This document shows, one piece after another, positions 16,387 through 25,643 of a stretch of 64,000 nucleotides of DNA. This DNA is from Thalassospira sp. (lineage in GTDB: Bacteria; Pseudomonadota; Alphaproteobacteria; Rhodospirillales; Thalassospiraceae): the NCBI RefSeq assembly GCF_030690045.1, contig NZ_JAUYHK010000010.1, positions 1-64,000 of the forward strand, read 5' to 3'. Position 1 is the stretch's first letter, and each line of letters begins with the position of its first letter. The position numbers and the translations under genes were made by a program. The notes below the pieces were generated by a model. The model saw nothing but the letters and a program-made list of their open reading frames with translations, did no database searches and had not been told where the DNA came from.

Positions 16387-17424
16387 GTGCGGATTGCGCT
16401 GTTTGTAACCTTGCTGTTGGGCGCAATAACCCTGTTGCAAGCCCCACCGGCACAGGCGCAGTCTGGTAATCTTCTGGGACGTGGCACCGCGACCGAGGCC
16501 CCGGCAGAAGCACCGACGGACGATAACAGCACCGGTTCTTCTGTGCTGCCAGACTGGTTATCGCCGGTTATCACCAAAATGGTACAAATCCAGTCTAGCC
16601 TGAACCGCGACATGACTGCCGCCCTGCGCAGCGCACGCGAAGCGCAAAGCTGGTGGCCGGGCCTGACGATTATCGGGCTGTCTTTTGCCTATGGTGTGTT
16701 TCATGCCGCCGGGCCGGGGCATGGCAAGATGGTCACCACAACCTATTTCCTGTCGCGCGATGCCGGTTGGAAACAGGGGGTGGCGATGGGCACCCTGATT
16801 GCCGCCGTTCAGGCCGTCAGCGCCATTGTTCTGGTCGGTACCCTTGCCCTTGTGCTTAATCTTGGCCCGGCCTCGATCACCCGCAATGGCCTGATCATGG
16901 AGGCCGTATCCTATGGCCTGATCATCGTCATGGGGGCGGTGATGTGCCTGCGCATTGCCCAGGGGCGCGATGATTGTTGCGATCACGGCCCCGCCGGACA
17001 TGATCATCACCACGATCACGAGAACCACCATCATAAGCATGGGCGTGGGCGTGGGCATGATCATGAGCATACCGGCACCCCGCAACCGCATTCCGGCTGG
17101 CGGCAAACGATGATCAGCGGTGTGATTGTCGGCCTGCGTCCCTGTACCGGGTCGATCCTGATGTTACTGTTTACCCTTGCCAATGGCCTGATTTTCATAG
17201 GCATTGTGTCGGCCTTTGCCATGGCGGTCGGGGTCGCGATCACCATCAGCCTGATTGGCATGGCCGCAATTGGCATGCGTAGTGGCACCCAAAAACTGTT
17301 TTCCCTGCCGGACCGCGTATCGAACATTCTGCGCCGCACCATCGGCTTTGCCGGGGCGGGGATGATTACCCTGTTCGGGGTTTTGTTGCTGTTATCTTCG
17401 GCGCAGCAACTGGGCTGGCTCTGA
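16387..17424 (+). CDS. NicO/RcnA-family metal permease with His-rich loop
   Basis: Members move Ni2+ or Co2+ across the inner membrane. Here the setting points to zinc. The likely start is GTG 16387, one base after the DUF1007 stop, giving 345 residues with a signal-like N-terminus ending PPAQAQ. The family motif FAYGVFHAAGPGHGK is present and six to seven spans are seen. A cytoplasmic or periplasmic loop near 200-235 is packed with His. VIVGLRPCTGSILMLLFTLA is the second signature. An alternative ATG at 16321 overlaps DUF1007. It may supply the permease missing from this znuA locus or act separately. Confidence 0.85.
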   Translation: MRIALFVTLLLGAITLLQAPPAQAQSGNLLGRGTATEAPAEAPTDDNSTGSSVLPDWLSPVITKMVQIQSSLNRDMTAALRSAREAQSWWPGLTIIGLSFAYGVFHAAGPGHGKMVTTTYFLSRDAGWKQGVAMGTLIAAVQAVSAIVLVGTLALVLNLGPASITRNGLIMEAVSYGLIIVMGAVMCLRIAQGRDDCCDHGPAGHDHHHDHENHHHKHGRGRGHDHEHTGTPQPHSGWRQTMISGVIVGLRPCTGSILMLLFTLANGLIFIGIVSAFAMAVGVAITISLIGMAAIGMRSGTQKLFSLPDRVSNILRRTIGFAGAGMITLFGVLLLLSSAQQLGWL

Positions 17425-17511
17425 CGCCAGACAAAAACAAAGGGCCGGTCACGCAGCCCCTTGCGTTTCCGACCCTTCGCCCCTTCCCTTGCGGGAAAGC
17501 CTGTTATTGGC

Positions 17512-18462
17512 TTATTCGCCCCTTGCCCGGTCCGGCAATTCGTCAAAAATCGCACCCGGCTTGCCATGCAAAAAGCCATTGGCAAGATCAATATCGCCAC
17601 ACAGATCAAACAGCCGGTCCTGCAAATCCTCGCTGGTGATTTTGCCATCGATCACCTGCCGGTACAGACCGGCAATCGTCACCATGTCAAAACTGTGCGG
17701 TGACAGGCGAAATACCCCCACTCCGGCCTGCTGCAAGGCCGGAATATCGCCCGACAGATCAAGATAACTGTGCGACAGGGTTTGCAGGCCATTGACCGCC
17801 AGAAAGGCCTCGCCATCCAGCGTATCGACATCCATGCCGTCGCAATGATCGCCGCATACATAACGGCAGCCATCCTTGTGCAACCCTTGCGCCCGTGCCG
17901 AATAACAGCGTGCCGAAATCGCCAGCGGCACCCGGCCAAACACCTGCATTTCAATTTCGACCGCACCGCGATGGGCACAGAGGATTTGCACCGATTCCAT
18001 CGGCAATTCCCACGGCAGGCCAACCCGCACCGCGCCGCGCCGGGCGAAATGGCGCAATGTGCCTTCGTTATAGATATTCACAAACGGGCCGATGCTGTGC
18101 GGATGCCCGGCCAGCAACCCGGCCGCCGACATGTCATTGGCCTCGATCAGCACGCCCGGCATGTCATCGGCCATCGCGGTTACATCGCGGATCATTTCCG
18201 CCTCGCGCCCACCCATCACCAGGGCAAGGGTCGATACCACCACCTGTTTGCCGCCACGGTGCAGACGTTCGATCACATCGGGCAAATGTTTGTCGAAAAA
18301 CGGCATGCGTTTGGAACACACCACCTCGCCGACATGGACAATATCAATGTCGGCTTCATCCGCCATGCGGGCATAAAAATCCAGTTTGACCTGCGCGTCC
18401 CAGTGAAACAGCACCGGTCCCATCACCAGTTTCGGGCGTTCGGACAGAGTATCCACCTTCAT
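17512..18462 (-). CDS. ubiV: UbiV, O2-independent ubiquinone hydroxylation subunit
   Basis: UbiU and UbiV form an iron-sulfur complex that hydroxylates the ubiquinone ring without oxygen. This 316-residue peptidase-U32-fold protein has the cluster Cys in VGEVVCSKRMPF and then C-x12-C-x3-C in ARCYSARAQGLHKDGCRYVC, the spacing known for E. coli UbiV (180/193/197). It overlaps ubiU by four bases. A peptidase role is unlikely given the ubiTUV context. Confidence 0.93.
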   Translation of the reverse strand: MKVDTLSERPKLVMGPVLFHWDAQVKLDFYARMADEADIDIVHVGEVVCSKRMPFFDKHLPDVIERLHRGGKQVVVSTLALVMGGREAEMIRDVTAMADDMPGVLIEANDMSAAGLLAGHPHSIGPFVNIYNEGTLRHFARRGAVRVGLPWELPMESVQILCAHRGAVEIEMQVFGRVPLAISARCYSARAQGLHKDGCRYVCGDHCDGMDVDTLDGEAFLAVNGLQTLSHSYLDLSGDIPALQQAGVGVFRLSPHSFDMVTIAGLYRQVIDGKITSEDLQDRLFDLCGDIDLANGFLHGKPGAIFDELPDRARGE

Positions 18463-19436
18463 TGCCAGCCCCGCTGATAGGCACCCGTGGTACCGCTCAT
18501 GCCTTCGGTCATATGGGAAAGGGTTCCGGTCTGGACCTTCTGCCCGGCAGCGATGCGGTCCAGTGCCGTGCGGAACGATGACACCACCTGCGCGATATAG
18601 GCCTTGCCACGCTGGCGGCCTTCAATTTTAAGGGCGGTCACGCCGACCGCCGCCAGTTCCGGCAAAATCGCGGTAACATCAAGGCTGGTCGGGTCTTCAA
18701 ACAGATATCCGGCCTTGTCCATCGCCTTGAACCGGCCCTTGCACAGGGTCGGATAACCAACCTTTTCGGACGCGCCATAAACATTGATGGTGAAATTGCC
18801 CAGTTTCGAGACCGTCGTATCGCCGCGTTCCAGATAATGCACCTGGGCCGCCGGTGAACAGACACCGTTCATATTGGGGCTTTCACCCGTCGCATAGGAC
18901 GACAACAAACACCGTCCTTCGGCCATCACGCACATGCCGCCAAAGGCAAAAACCTCGGTTTCCACCGGAATTGCGCAATTGAGTTCGCGAATTTCCATCA
19001 GGGACAAAACCCGTGGCAACACCACCCTGCGCACGCCAAATTCCCGGTGATAAAACCGGATGGCATCAACATTGGAGGCCGATGCCTGCACCGACAAATG
19101 CAACCGCGCATCGGGATGTTTGTCGCGCGCATATCCCAAAAGGCCGATATCGGCCAGAATAATCGCCTCCACCCCCAGCGACACCGCATCATCCACCGCC
19201 TGATGCCAGATATGTTCGTGGTCGGCCTTGGGAAAGGTATTGCACGCCAGATACACATGCACGCCGCGCGTTCTGGCATAGGCGATCCCCTCGGCCAGTT
19301 CGTCCCGCGAAAAATTCAGACCGGGGAAATTCCGCGCATTGGTGGCATCGCGAAACCCGCAATAAACCACATCCGCCCCGGCATCAACGGCGGCACGCAA
19401 ACTGGCAGGAGTTCCGGCAGGACATACGAGTTCCAT
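18459..19436 (-). CDS. ubiU: UbiU, O2-independent ubiquinone hydroxylation subunit
   Basis: U32-family partner of UbiV, 325 residues. It begins MELVCPAGTPASLRAAVDAG. Four Cys occur at spacings of 7, 17 and 39 residues (GGMCVMAEGRC, then NGVCSPAA, then PTLCKGRF), exactly the 4Fe-4S ligand spacing reported for E. coli UbiU (169/176/193/232). It follows ubiT after 9 bp and overlaps ubiV. Expression is probably raised at low oxygen through the Fnr-type box upstream of ubiT. Confidence 0.94.
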   Translation of the reverse strand: MELVCPAGTPASLRAAVDAGADVVYCGFRDATNARNFPGLNFSRDELAEGIAYARTRGVHVYLACNTFPKADHEHIWHQAVDDAVSLGVEAIILADIGLLGYARDKHPDARLHLSVQASASNVDAIRFYHREFGVRRVVLPRVLSLMEIRELNCAIPVETEVFAFGGMCVMAEGRCLLSSYATGESPNMNGVCSPAAQVHYLERGDTTVSKLGNFTINVYGASEKVGYPTLCKGRFKAMDKAGYLFEDPTSLDVTAILPELAAVGVTALKIEGRQRGKAYIAQVVSSFRTALDRIAAGQKVQTGTLSHMTEGMSGTTGAYQRGWQ

Positions 19437-19445
19437 CTGTTTTCC

Positions 19446-20150
19446 TTATGACTGCAAACCGGACGATGCGGGCATGGCCGCCTGTTCGCGCCGCAAGGCG
19501 GCGGGTTGACGGCGTTTTATTCCCTGTTCGACCGTGCGCATTCTTTGATCAAGATCGGCCAGACTGGACGCCATCCCGGCCATCCGGCGGTCCTGATCCC
19601 CGGCCAGCGCACCGGCGACATGCGCCATATCGCGGTCCAGCGCACCATATGCCTTTTCTGCCAACGCCAACATGCGCCGGGCCACCGGCCCCAAAACCCC
19701 GGCACTGCTGATGATCGCGGCCCGCAGGTCTATATCCTCGCCGTCCAGCGCATTGCGCAGGGCGACCACCAGATCGGTACGGCCTTCGATTTTAAGGGTG
19801 CGTGAAAAAAACAGGGCATCGCCATCGGATTTGCCTTCCAGCAATTCCAGCAAGGCGGGCATCGGGCCCAGAATCCGGGCGGCGGCCTGTGTCACATCAG
19901 CGGGATGTGCGCGGCGCAACACCGGACGCGCCGCATCAAGATTCAAATAAAGATCAAGCTGCATATCAGTGGGCGAAATCAGAACCGACGGGTTGGTTTC
20001 GCCAGACAGGCGGTCAAACACCGCCGGATGGCGTTGCTGCATCTGGTGCAAGGCATGGGCCAGAACGGCGTCAATTGCCGGGCCGGGCAGCGCACGCAAA
20101 AGCGGGCTGATCACCAGAAACGGGGTAAAGGCTGGACGCTGGACCGACAC
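19446..20150 (-). CDS. ubiT: UbiT-like SCP2-domain protein
   Basis: UbiT is a lipid-binding accessory protein required for anaerobic ubiquinone synthesis. The 234-residue product has an SCP2 domain (about 40-140: LISPTDMQLDLYLNL, FSRTLKIEGRTDLVVALRNA). A longer than usual C-terminal helical tail rich in Ala, Arg and Met follows. The start is GTG 20150, six bases after GGAG. Gene order T-U-V and an Fnr box upstream support the name; SCP2 sequence alone would not. Confidence 0.85.
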   Translation of the reverse strand: MSVQRPAFTPFLVISPLLRALPGPAIDAVLAHALHQMQQRHPAVFDRLSGETNPSVLISPTDMQLDLYLNLDAARPVLRRAHPADVTQAAARILGPMPALLELLEGKSDGDALFFSRTLKIEGRTDLVVALRNALDGEDIDLRAAIISSAGVLGPVARRMLALAEKAYGALDRDMAHVAGALAGDQDRRMAGMASSLADLDQRMRTVEQGIKRRQPAALRREQAAMPASSGLQS

Positions 20151-20182
20151 CGGTTTCTCCGCAAGGATCGAAAACAGCGTTG

Positions 20183-20223
20183 ATCCTACACCGCAGCCAT
20201 GCTCTGGCGTTGATATCAGTCAA
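20183..20223 (-). promoter_or_regulatory. Fnr-type box and -10 of the ubiTUV promoter
   Basis: TTGAT-ATCA-GTCAA (20210-20223) matches the Fnr consensus TTGAT-N4-ATCAA with one mismatch. A -10 TAGGAT on the minus strand (20188-20183) puts transcription start near 20175, so the box is centred at about -41.5, the class II activator position. There is no good -35, as expected for an activated promoter. Confidence 0.65.
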
Positions 20224-20256
20224 ACACCTGATAAATATATTGTTTGTGGAACGCCT

Positions 20257-21138
20257 CTAAGACGCAGGGTTATGTCCCCATGCCGACTGGATGCTGGCCC
20301 CCGCCGCCACCAGCGCATTCATCACCAGCCGAACCCGGGGCGAGCGGCGCAGGTCGGGATGCACGACCATCCAGATCGTTTCGCGGCTTTCGCCGCGTTC
20401 ATCAGCGCAGATCAGGGCAAGACGCCCGTCCCCGTCGCCCAGATAGCGCGGCAAAACACCAACCCCTTGCCCGGCCGCGACAAATTCCTGTACCGATGAC
20501 GTATCATTGGCACGAAACCGGCACGGCAAATCGCGGCCTATCACATGGCGCACCCATTCCCGTTTGGCCAGACCATAGGCCGTGTTGTCATAACTGCAAT
20601 ATTCCCAATCCTGTTTTGGCACATCGCGGACATAATCCGTTGCGCCATACAGCCCGACAGAAATATCGGCCAGTTTGCGGCTGATCAGGGTCGGTTCATC
20701 GGGGGTGATCATGCGCACCGCAATGTCGGCCTCGCGCTGCATCAGATTGGCGATCATCGACGATCCGATCATTTCAAATTCCAGCCCCTTATGTTGCCCC
20801 AAAAGGGCGGCCAGACGCGGTGCAAACAGGATACGCCCGGCCACTGGCGGCACGGAAATCCGCACCAACCCGGTGGCGATTTCGCTGCTGGTGGCGAGGC
20901 GCTCGAAACTCAGGGCCTCGCTTTCGAGCCGTTCGGCAACCGGCACCAGATTTTCACCATCCGCCGTCAACCGCCATCCCGTCGCCAGCCGGTCAAACAA
21001 GCGCGTCCCCAGGGTGGATTCGAGCGACTCCACCCGGCGGGCCACCGTGGTATGTTCCTTTTTCAGCCGCCGGGCCGCCGCCGACAAGGATCCCTGCCGG
21101 GCCAGCACCAGAAAAAACCGCACATCATCCCAGTTCAT
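20257..21138 (-). CDS. LysR-family transcriptional regulator
   Basis: The 293-residue protein has the LysR winged helix at 1-60 (MNWDDVRFFLVLARQGSLSA, then ARRLKKEHTTVARRVESLES). The effector domain runs from about 90 onward. The ATG at 21138 follows AGGGAAAG, which fixes the start over the longer frame to 21201. It belongs to the subgroup that begins MNWDD and has short, single-gene operons. The target is unknown. It is divergent from the DUF1127 gene at 21282, which it may control. Confidence 0.9.
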   Translation of the reverse strand: MNWDDVRFFLVLARQGSLSAAARRLKKEHTTVARRVESLESTLGTRLFDRLATGWRLTADGENLVPVAERLESEALSFERLATSSEIATGLVRISVPPVAGRILFAPRLAALLGQHKGLEFEMIGSSMIANLMQREADIAVRMITPDEPTLISRKLADISVGLYGATDYVRDVPKQDWEYCSYDNTAYGLAKREWVRHVIGRDLPCRFRANDTSSVQEFVAAGQGVGVLPRYLGDGDGRLALICADERGESRETIWMVVHPDLRRSPRVRLVMNALVAAGASIQSAWGHNPAS

Positions 21139-21281
21139 CGTCTTTCCCTGCTGTGAGCCACCGCGCACCAATCCGTGCATTTTCGCACAACAATTCTGCA
21201 AAACCTAATAATTCCCGTTTTATTTTGCATATGAGAATATCGGATCAACAGCCATAAACCACAGTGTCAAAGGAGGCCGTC

Positions 21282-21524
21282 ATGCCCCGGTCAAGCTGCA
21301 CCAGCCAAAATCAGGTTTCTTTCAATGTCCCGCTGAATCTGACTTTTCGTCCGTTTTTACGCCGAATCGGTACTGTGCTTTTGAACCGCATGGTGCATTT
21401 TCGCCTGCAACGCAGCCATCGCCGCCTGATGGATCAGCTTGATGACCGGCAACTTGAAGATATCGGGCTGGAACGCCATTTTGAGGGTCGGGACTGGGTT
21501 TTGCGGATGAAAGAACGCCCGTAA
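21282..21524 (+). CDS. DUF1127 family small protein
   Basis: An 80-residue basic protein ending in the DUF1127 motif (RRLMDQLDDRQLEDIGLERH). The ATG at 21282 sits six bases after AAAGGAGG; the in-frame GTG at 21264 lies upstream of that site and is rejected. Some alphaproteobacterial DUF1127 proteins bind RNA or affect phosphate and sRNA turnover, but this longer form has no assigned role. The LexA-box repeat copy 2 begins 50 bp downstream. Confidence 0.85.
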   Translation: MPRSSCTSQNQVSFNVPLNLTFRPFLRRIGTVLLNRMVHFRLQRSHRRLMDQLDDRQLEDIGLERHFEGRDWVLRMKERP

Positions 21525-21574
21525 TCCGCCGTTTTTCGGCTGAAGATGATCTTTTTTCAGAATTTCCGAAAAAA

Positions 21575-21607
21575 GTTCTTGATTTGTTCTTTTCGCTGTG
21601 ACATAAG
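21575..21607 (+). promoter_or_regulatory. LexA-type box overlapping a sigma70 promoter, repeat copy 2
   Basis: GTTC-TTGATTT-GTTC (21575-21589) matches the alphaproteobacterial LexA operator. The -35 TTGATT (21579-21584) lies inside it, and the -10 CATAAG (21602-21607) follows after 17 bp. Predicted start of transcription is near 21614. Confidence 0.62.
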
Positions 21608-21648
21608 AGAAAAATCAACGGGGCAAATGCGCCCGGACCGAAACCCGC

Positions 21649-21675
21649 AAGGCACAAGGCCTTGCGGGTTTTTGC
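21649..21675 (+). terminator. Terminator-like leader hairpin in repeat copy 2
   Basis: CCCGCAAGGC and GCCTTGCGGG form a perfect stem with a short loop, followed by TTTTT. It ends about 13 nt before the small ORF. The stem is identical to that of copy 1, and three of the five loop bases differ. Confidence 0.6.
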
Positions 21676-21687
21676 GTTTGGCGCCAG

Positions 21688-21801
21688 ATGAAAGAGACGA
21701 TTATGCAGCGGCAAAACGGAAGACAGATTGGAAGGCAAAATCGCAAGACCATGACCGGCAGGTGGAAGAGCCATTACGGGGGTATTGCGCCGAGGCGGTG
21801 A
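21688..21801 (+). CDS. 37-residue basic peptide, conserved small-ORF family, copy 2
   Basis: Function unknown. It begins MKETIMQRQNGRQ and ends MTGRWKSHYGGIAPRR. About 26 of 37 residues are identical to copy 1, concentrated in MQRQNGRQ, RKT-TG and WKSHYGG. Silent third-base changes between the copies support translation. There is no strong ribosome site, and an alternative frame starting MRPDRNPQG at 21628 is also open, but it is less conserved over the same bases. It is predicted to be transcribed from the LexA-boxed promoter if the leader hairpin is read through. Confidence 0.5.
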   Translation: MKETIMQRQNGRQIGRQNRKTMTGRWKSHYGGIAPRR

Positions 21802-21888
21802 ACCCGGCCATTGGTCAAGACGCCCGAGATGCGTCTTGTTGGTGGCGGGACCTGCCCGAATGGTGCCGGGTGTGACCCGGTATCGCCG

Positions 21889-22207
21889 GGGCTGGCGGCG
21901 GGTTCGGTAGCGGACTTGTCAGCGAGGCAGGCGGAGGCCCGAAGTTTGTCCGGGGTCCTGTGACCCCGCAATGGCAGGGGTGGCGGAATTGCGCCTGTGC
22001 CGTCACCGCCGCCAAAACGGGGAGCATCTTGCGGCAGGTTCGCGGCAGCCCGGAATCCCGTCCCCGCCGTTGCGGGCACGGGTTTTCACGAGACGGGAGT
22101 ATGACCGGCCCGGAAAAGGCGATTGCCAGAAACCGCCAACCACCCGGTCGTTGCCGTTGCAAAGACAAGCGCCCCCAGCCCGGCGCGTTCGGTCCGGGGG
22201 TGGTGCG
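21889..22207. other. Intergenic stretch, no gene supported
   Basis: GC-rich sequence between repeat copy 2 and the end of eda, with several short complementary blocks (for instance CCCCC near 22174 with GGGGG near 22196). These may end eda transcription. No start with a ribosome site is seen. Confidence 0.4.
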
Positions 22208-22849
22208 TCAACCGCGCAAGGCGGCAACCCGGTCGGTGGCCTCCTGCGCCAGACGGGTGATGGTCGCCCAATCCCCGGCCTTGACGGCGTCTTTGGGGGC
22301 CACCCATGATCCGCCGACGGTAATGATGTTGGGCAGGGCGATGTAATCGGCCAGATTGGCCAGCGATACCCCGCCGGTCGGGCAGAATTGCACATGCGGC
22401 AACGGCCCCGACAGCGCCTTGAGCATCGAAACGCCACCCTGCTGTTCGGCGGGGAAGAATTTCAGGATGTCATAGCCATGATCAATCAAATTCATGATTT
22501 CCGACGGTGTTCCGGCACCGGGCAACAGGGGAACGCCAGTATCTTTGGCCGCCGCCAGCAGCCCGGCGGTGTGGCCGGGCGACACGGCAAAGGCACAGCC
22601 GATTTCGGCCATGCGTTCCATCTGTCTGGCGTTGATCACGGTTCCGGCCCCGGTAATCGCGCCGGGCACCTCGGCGATGATGCGTTTGATGCTTTCTTCG
22701 GCGGCGGCACTGCGCAGGGTGATTTCCAGAACCGGCAGGCCACCGGCCACCAGCGCCTTGGCCAGCGGCACGGCATCATTGGCGTCTTCGATCACCAGAA
22801 CGGGCACCACGGGGGCGCGCGATAAAATGTCACGGGATGTCAGGCTCAT
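22208..22849 (-). CDS. eda: KDPG / KHG aldolase
   Basis: Splits 2-keto-3-deoxy-6-phosphogluconate into pyruvate and glyceraldehyde-3-phosphate, the last step of the Entner-Doudoroff pathway. The 213-residue product has the catalytic Glu and Arg in PVLEITLRS and the Schiff-base Lys in [21 protein letters not shown] forms the phosphate loop. The ATG at 22849 has GGAG nine bases upstream. It is the last gene of zwf-pgl-edd-glk-eda. Confidence 0.96.
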   Translation of the reverse strand: MSLTSRDILSRAPVVPVLVIEDANDAVPLAKALVAGGLPVLEITLRSAAAEESIKRIIAEVPGAITGAGTVINARQMERMAEIGCAFAVSPGHTAGLLAAAKDTGVPLLPGAGTPSEIMNLIDHGYDILKFFPAEQQGGVSMLKALSGPLPHVQFCPTGGVSLANLADYIALPNIITVGGSWVAPKDAVKAGDWATITRLAQEATDRVAALRG

Positions 22850-22873
22850 TGTTGTTTCTCCTGTCTGCGGCAC

Positions 22874-23812
22874 TCAGGCCGTCAATATTCTGGCACAGCC
22901 GATCAGGGCCGGATATTTCGCCGTCATCAAACGCACCGGCACATCATTCATCAAATCGCGGAAACGGCCCTTGGCAATCATGCGTTCTTTCAGGCCGCTT
23001 TGTTTCATAAACCCGGCAATACGCGGCCCGATGCCGCCGCCAATATAAACCCCGCCAAACGCCCCAAGCGTCAGCACCAGATCACCGGCCACCCCGCCCA
23101 GAAACAGGCAAAACCGTTCCAGAACCTGACAGCACAGGGGATCATGGCGCATCATCGCCGCTTCGACAATTTCCGCCGCCGTCAGGGGGGTGGCGTCCAC
23201 CCCCTCAATCGCGGCAAGGGCACGATACAGATTTTCAATCCCCATGCCCGACAAAATGCGTTCGGCCGAAACCCGGCCCAGTTCGCGGGTCAGGAATTTG
23301 ACGATTTCATAATCCAGATCATCCACCGCCGGAAGCGACACATGCCCGCCTTCGCCCTGCACCGGAATCCAGTGACCGTCATGGGGCAACAACCCCGAAA
23401 CGCCCAGCCCGGTGCCCGCCCCGATCACCGCCAAAGGCAGGCCCGGTTGCCCCGGCCCGTCAAACAGCGTGATCAGATCATCCGCCCCCAGATAGGGAAC
23501 AGACATGGCAAGGCCGGTAAAATCATTGACCACCACCAGCCGGTCCAGACCAAATTCATCCTTGAGGGCCTGTTTGGAAAACACCCACGGATTGTTGGTA
23601 AAGCGGATCATATCGGCCATCGCCGGGCAGGCGACGGCAACCGCACATTCCGTCAATTGGTCACCACCGGTTTTGGCGATGAAATCGCGGATCGCATCGC
23701 CAATCGCCGGATAATCGCGCACGGCCAATGTCATTGGCGTATGCGGATCATTATTGTGGTCCAGCCACGCAAAGCGGGCGTTGGTGCCGCCAATATCACC
23801 CACCAGCCGCAT
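22874..23812 (-). CDS. glk: Glucokinase
   Basis: Phosphorylates glucose with ATP to feed the pathway. It has 312 residues with the ATP-binding GDIGGTNARFA at the N-terminus, the catalytic VVNDFTGLA and the GAGTGLGVSGL phosphate motif, as in the bacterial Glk family rather than ROK kinases. Its ATG overlaps the edd stop by one base. Confidence 0.95.
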   Translation of the reverse strand: MRLVGDIGGTNARFAWLDHNNDPHTPMTLAVRDYPAIGDAIRDFIAKTGGDQLTECAVAVACPAMADMIRFTNNPWVFSKQALKDEFGLDRLVVVNDFTGLAMSVPYLGADDLITLFDGPGQPGLPLAVIGAGTGLGVSGLLPHDGHWIPVQGEGGHVSLPAVDDLDYEIVKFLTRELGRVSAERILSGMGIENLYRALAAIEGVDATPLTAAEIVEAAMMRHDPLCCQVLERFCLFLGGVAGDLVLTLGAFGGVYIGGGIGPRIAGFMKQSGLKERMIAKGRFRDLMNDVPVRLMTAKYPALIGCARILTA

Positions 23813-25638
23813 TATGCGGTACCCCCCGGCAGGACGGAACTTGCCCCCATTTCGGCAAGCCCGGCATTGTCGCGGAACACGGCAAACAATTCGCGACCAA
23901 AGCCGGTCTGGTGTTCGGCCTTGTCATCGAATGTCGCAAAGGCGCGTTTTTCCAGGTCTTCGGCAGCGACCAGCAATTTCAGATCGCCGGTTTCGGCATC
24001 AAGGCGCATCAGATCGCCGTCTTTCACCTTGCCGATCACGCCATTCATCATGGCCTCGGGGGTGACATGGATGGCGGCGGGCACCTTGCCCGAGGCACCC
24101 GACATGCGGCCATCGGTGACAAGGGCGACCTTGTATCCAAGGTCCTGCAACACGCCCAGCGACGGGGTCAGTTTATGCAATTCCGGCATCCCATTGGCCT
24201 TGGCCCCCTGAAAGCGCACCACGCAAATCACATCGCGGTGCAATTTGCCATCCTTGAAGGCCTGCAACATGTCTTCCTGCGAGGTGAAGACCGCCGCCGG
24301 GGCTTCGATCACGCGGTTTTCCGGCTTGACCGCCGACACCTTGATCACCGCCCGGCCCAGATTGCCGGTCAGCATTCGCAACCCGCCATCGGCACTGAAG
24401 GCCTTTTCGGTCGGGCGCAGAATTTCCTCGTCATGGCTGTTTTCCGGGGCATCGCGCCAGATAACCTTGCCATTTTCGATATGCGGTTCGGTGCCATAAG
24501 TCGGCATGCCGCCGGTCGTGATGGTTTCAATATCGGGATGCAGCAGGCCGTTTTTCAACAGATCGCGAATGACAAAGCCCATGCCGCCAGCAGCATGGAA
24601 ATGGTTCACATCGGCCTGCCCGTTCGGATAAACGCGGCACAACAACGGAATGGCGCGTGACAAATCGTCGAAATCTTCCCAGCGCAATTCGATCCCGGCG
24701 GCCCGCGCCATTGCAGGCAAATGCAAGGTATGATTGGTCGATCCGCCTGTGGTCAACAGCCCGATGATGCCGTTCACAAACGCCTTTTCATTCAAAATCT
24801 TGCCAATCGGGCGATAATCATTGCCCAGTTTGGTGATTTGCAGGGCGCGGCGGGTGGCTTCTTCGGTCAGGGCATCGCGCAATTCCGTCCCCGGATTGAC
24901 AAAGGCCGCACCGGGCAAATGCAGCCCCATGATTTCCATCAACATCTGGTTGGAATTGGCCGTGCCGTAAAAGGTACAGGTGCCGGGGCTGTGATAGGAG
25001 GCGACTTCGGCCTCCAGCAGTTCCTTGCGACCGACCTTGCCCTGGGCATACAACTGCCGGATGCGGGCCTTTTCATTATTGGGCAAGCCCGATGGCATCG
25101 GCCCGGCAGGCACAAACACCGCCGGAATATGGCCATAGGTCAAAGCCCCCATCACAAGGCCCGGCACGATCTTGTCGCACACGCCCAGATAAAGGGCGGC
25201 GTCAAACACATCATGCGACAGCGATACCGCCGTGGACATGGCAATCACATCGCGCGAAAACAGCGACAATTCCATGCCCGGGCGGCCTTGCGTCACCCCA
25301 TCGCACATTGCCGGTACGCCGCCTGCGACCTGGGCGGTCGCCCCGGCCTCGAACGCGGCCTTTTTGATGCGGTCGGGATAGGTGCCCAATGGCTGATGAG
25401 CCGACAACATATCGTTATAGGATGTGACAATCCCCAGATTGATGGTTTCGCCTTCGTTCAGCCGGTCCTTTTCCGTGCCAAGGCACCCGGCCGAGGCATG
25501 CGCCAGATTGCCGCAGGACAGGCTGGAACGATGCGGGCGATTGCTTGCCGCCGCCTCGATCCGGGCCAGATAGGCCTCGCGCGTCGGTTTGGAACGTTCG
25601 ATGATGCGGTTGGTAACTTGTTCGATTTCACGTTTCAT
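23812..25638 (-). CDS. edd: Phosphogluconate dehydratase
   Basis: Dehydrates 6-phosphogluconate to KDPG. The 608-residue IlvD/Edd-family protein has cluster-binding Cys in [19 protein letters not shown] and [18 protein letters not shown], and the [16 protein letters not shown]-terminal motif. The ATG at 25638 lies 5 bp after pgl and has AAAGG upstream. The family uses a [4Fe-4S] cluster. Confidence 0.97.
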   Translation of the reverse strand: MKREIEQVTNRIIERSKPTREAYLARIEAAASNRPHRSSLSCGNLAHASAGCLGTEKDRLNEGETINLGIVTSYNDMLSAHQPLGTYPDRIKKAAFEAGATAQVAGGVPAMCDGVTQGRPGMELSLFSRDVIAMSTAVSLSHDVFDAALYLGVCDKIVPGLVMGALTYGHIPAVFVPAGPMPSGLPNNEKARIRQLYAQGKVGRKELLEAEVASYHSPGTCTFYGTANSNQMLMEIMGLHLPGAAFVNPGTELRDALTEEATRRALQITKLGNDYRPIGKILNEKAFVNGIIGLLTTGGSTNHTLHLPAMARAAGIELRWEDFDDLSRAIPLLCRVYPNGQADVNHFHAAGGMGFVIRDLLKNGLLHPDIETITTGGMPTYGTEPHIENGKVIWRDAPENSHDEEILRPTEKAFSADGGLRMLTGNLGRAVIKVSAVKPENRVIEAPAAVFTSQEDMLQAFKDGKLHRDVICVVRFQGAKANGMPELHKLTPSLGVLQDLGYKVALVTDGRMSGASGKVPAAIHVTPEAMMNGVIGKVKDGDLMRLDAETGDLKLLVAAEDLEKRAFATFDDKAEHQTGFGRELFAVFRDNAGLAEMGASSVLPGGTA

Positions 25639-25643
25639 GGGGC

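Larger units (their letters stand above)
21575..21888 (+). repeat. LexA-box repeat element, copy 2
   Basis: This copy matches the repeat at 2755-3056 in order and sequence: LexA-type box, promoter, hairpin, 37-residue ORF, then a CAAGACGC/GCGTCTTG hairpin (21816-21838) and a GC-rich tail. The box-to-ATG distance is 113 nt in both copies. The two diverge after about 21888. Just upstream is a separate inverted repeat CTTTTTTC/GAAAAAAG (21551-21575). Confidence 0.75.

Noticed and set aside
2755..21888. Repeat copies 1 and 2 as a transposon or MITE
   Set aside because: No terminal inverted repeats and no target-site duplication could be found at either end, and the internal ORF shows codon-type divergence, which a passive element would not.
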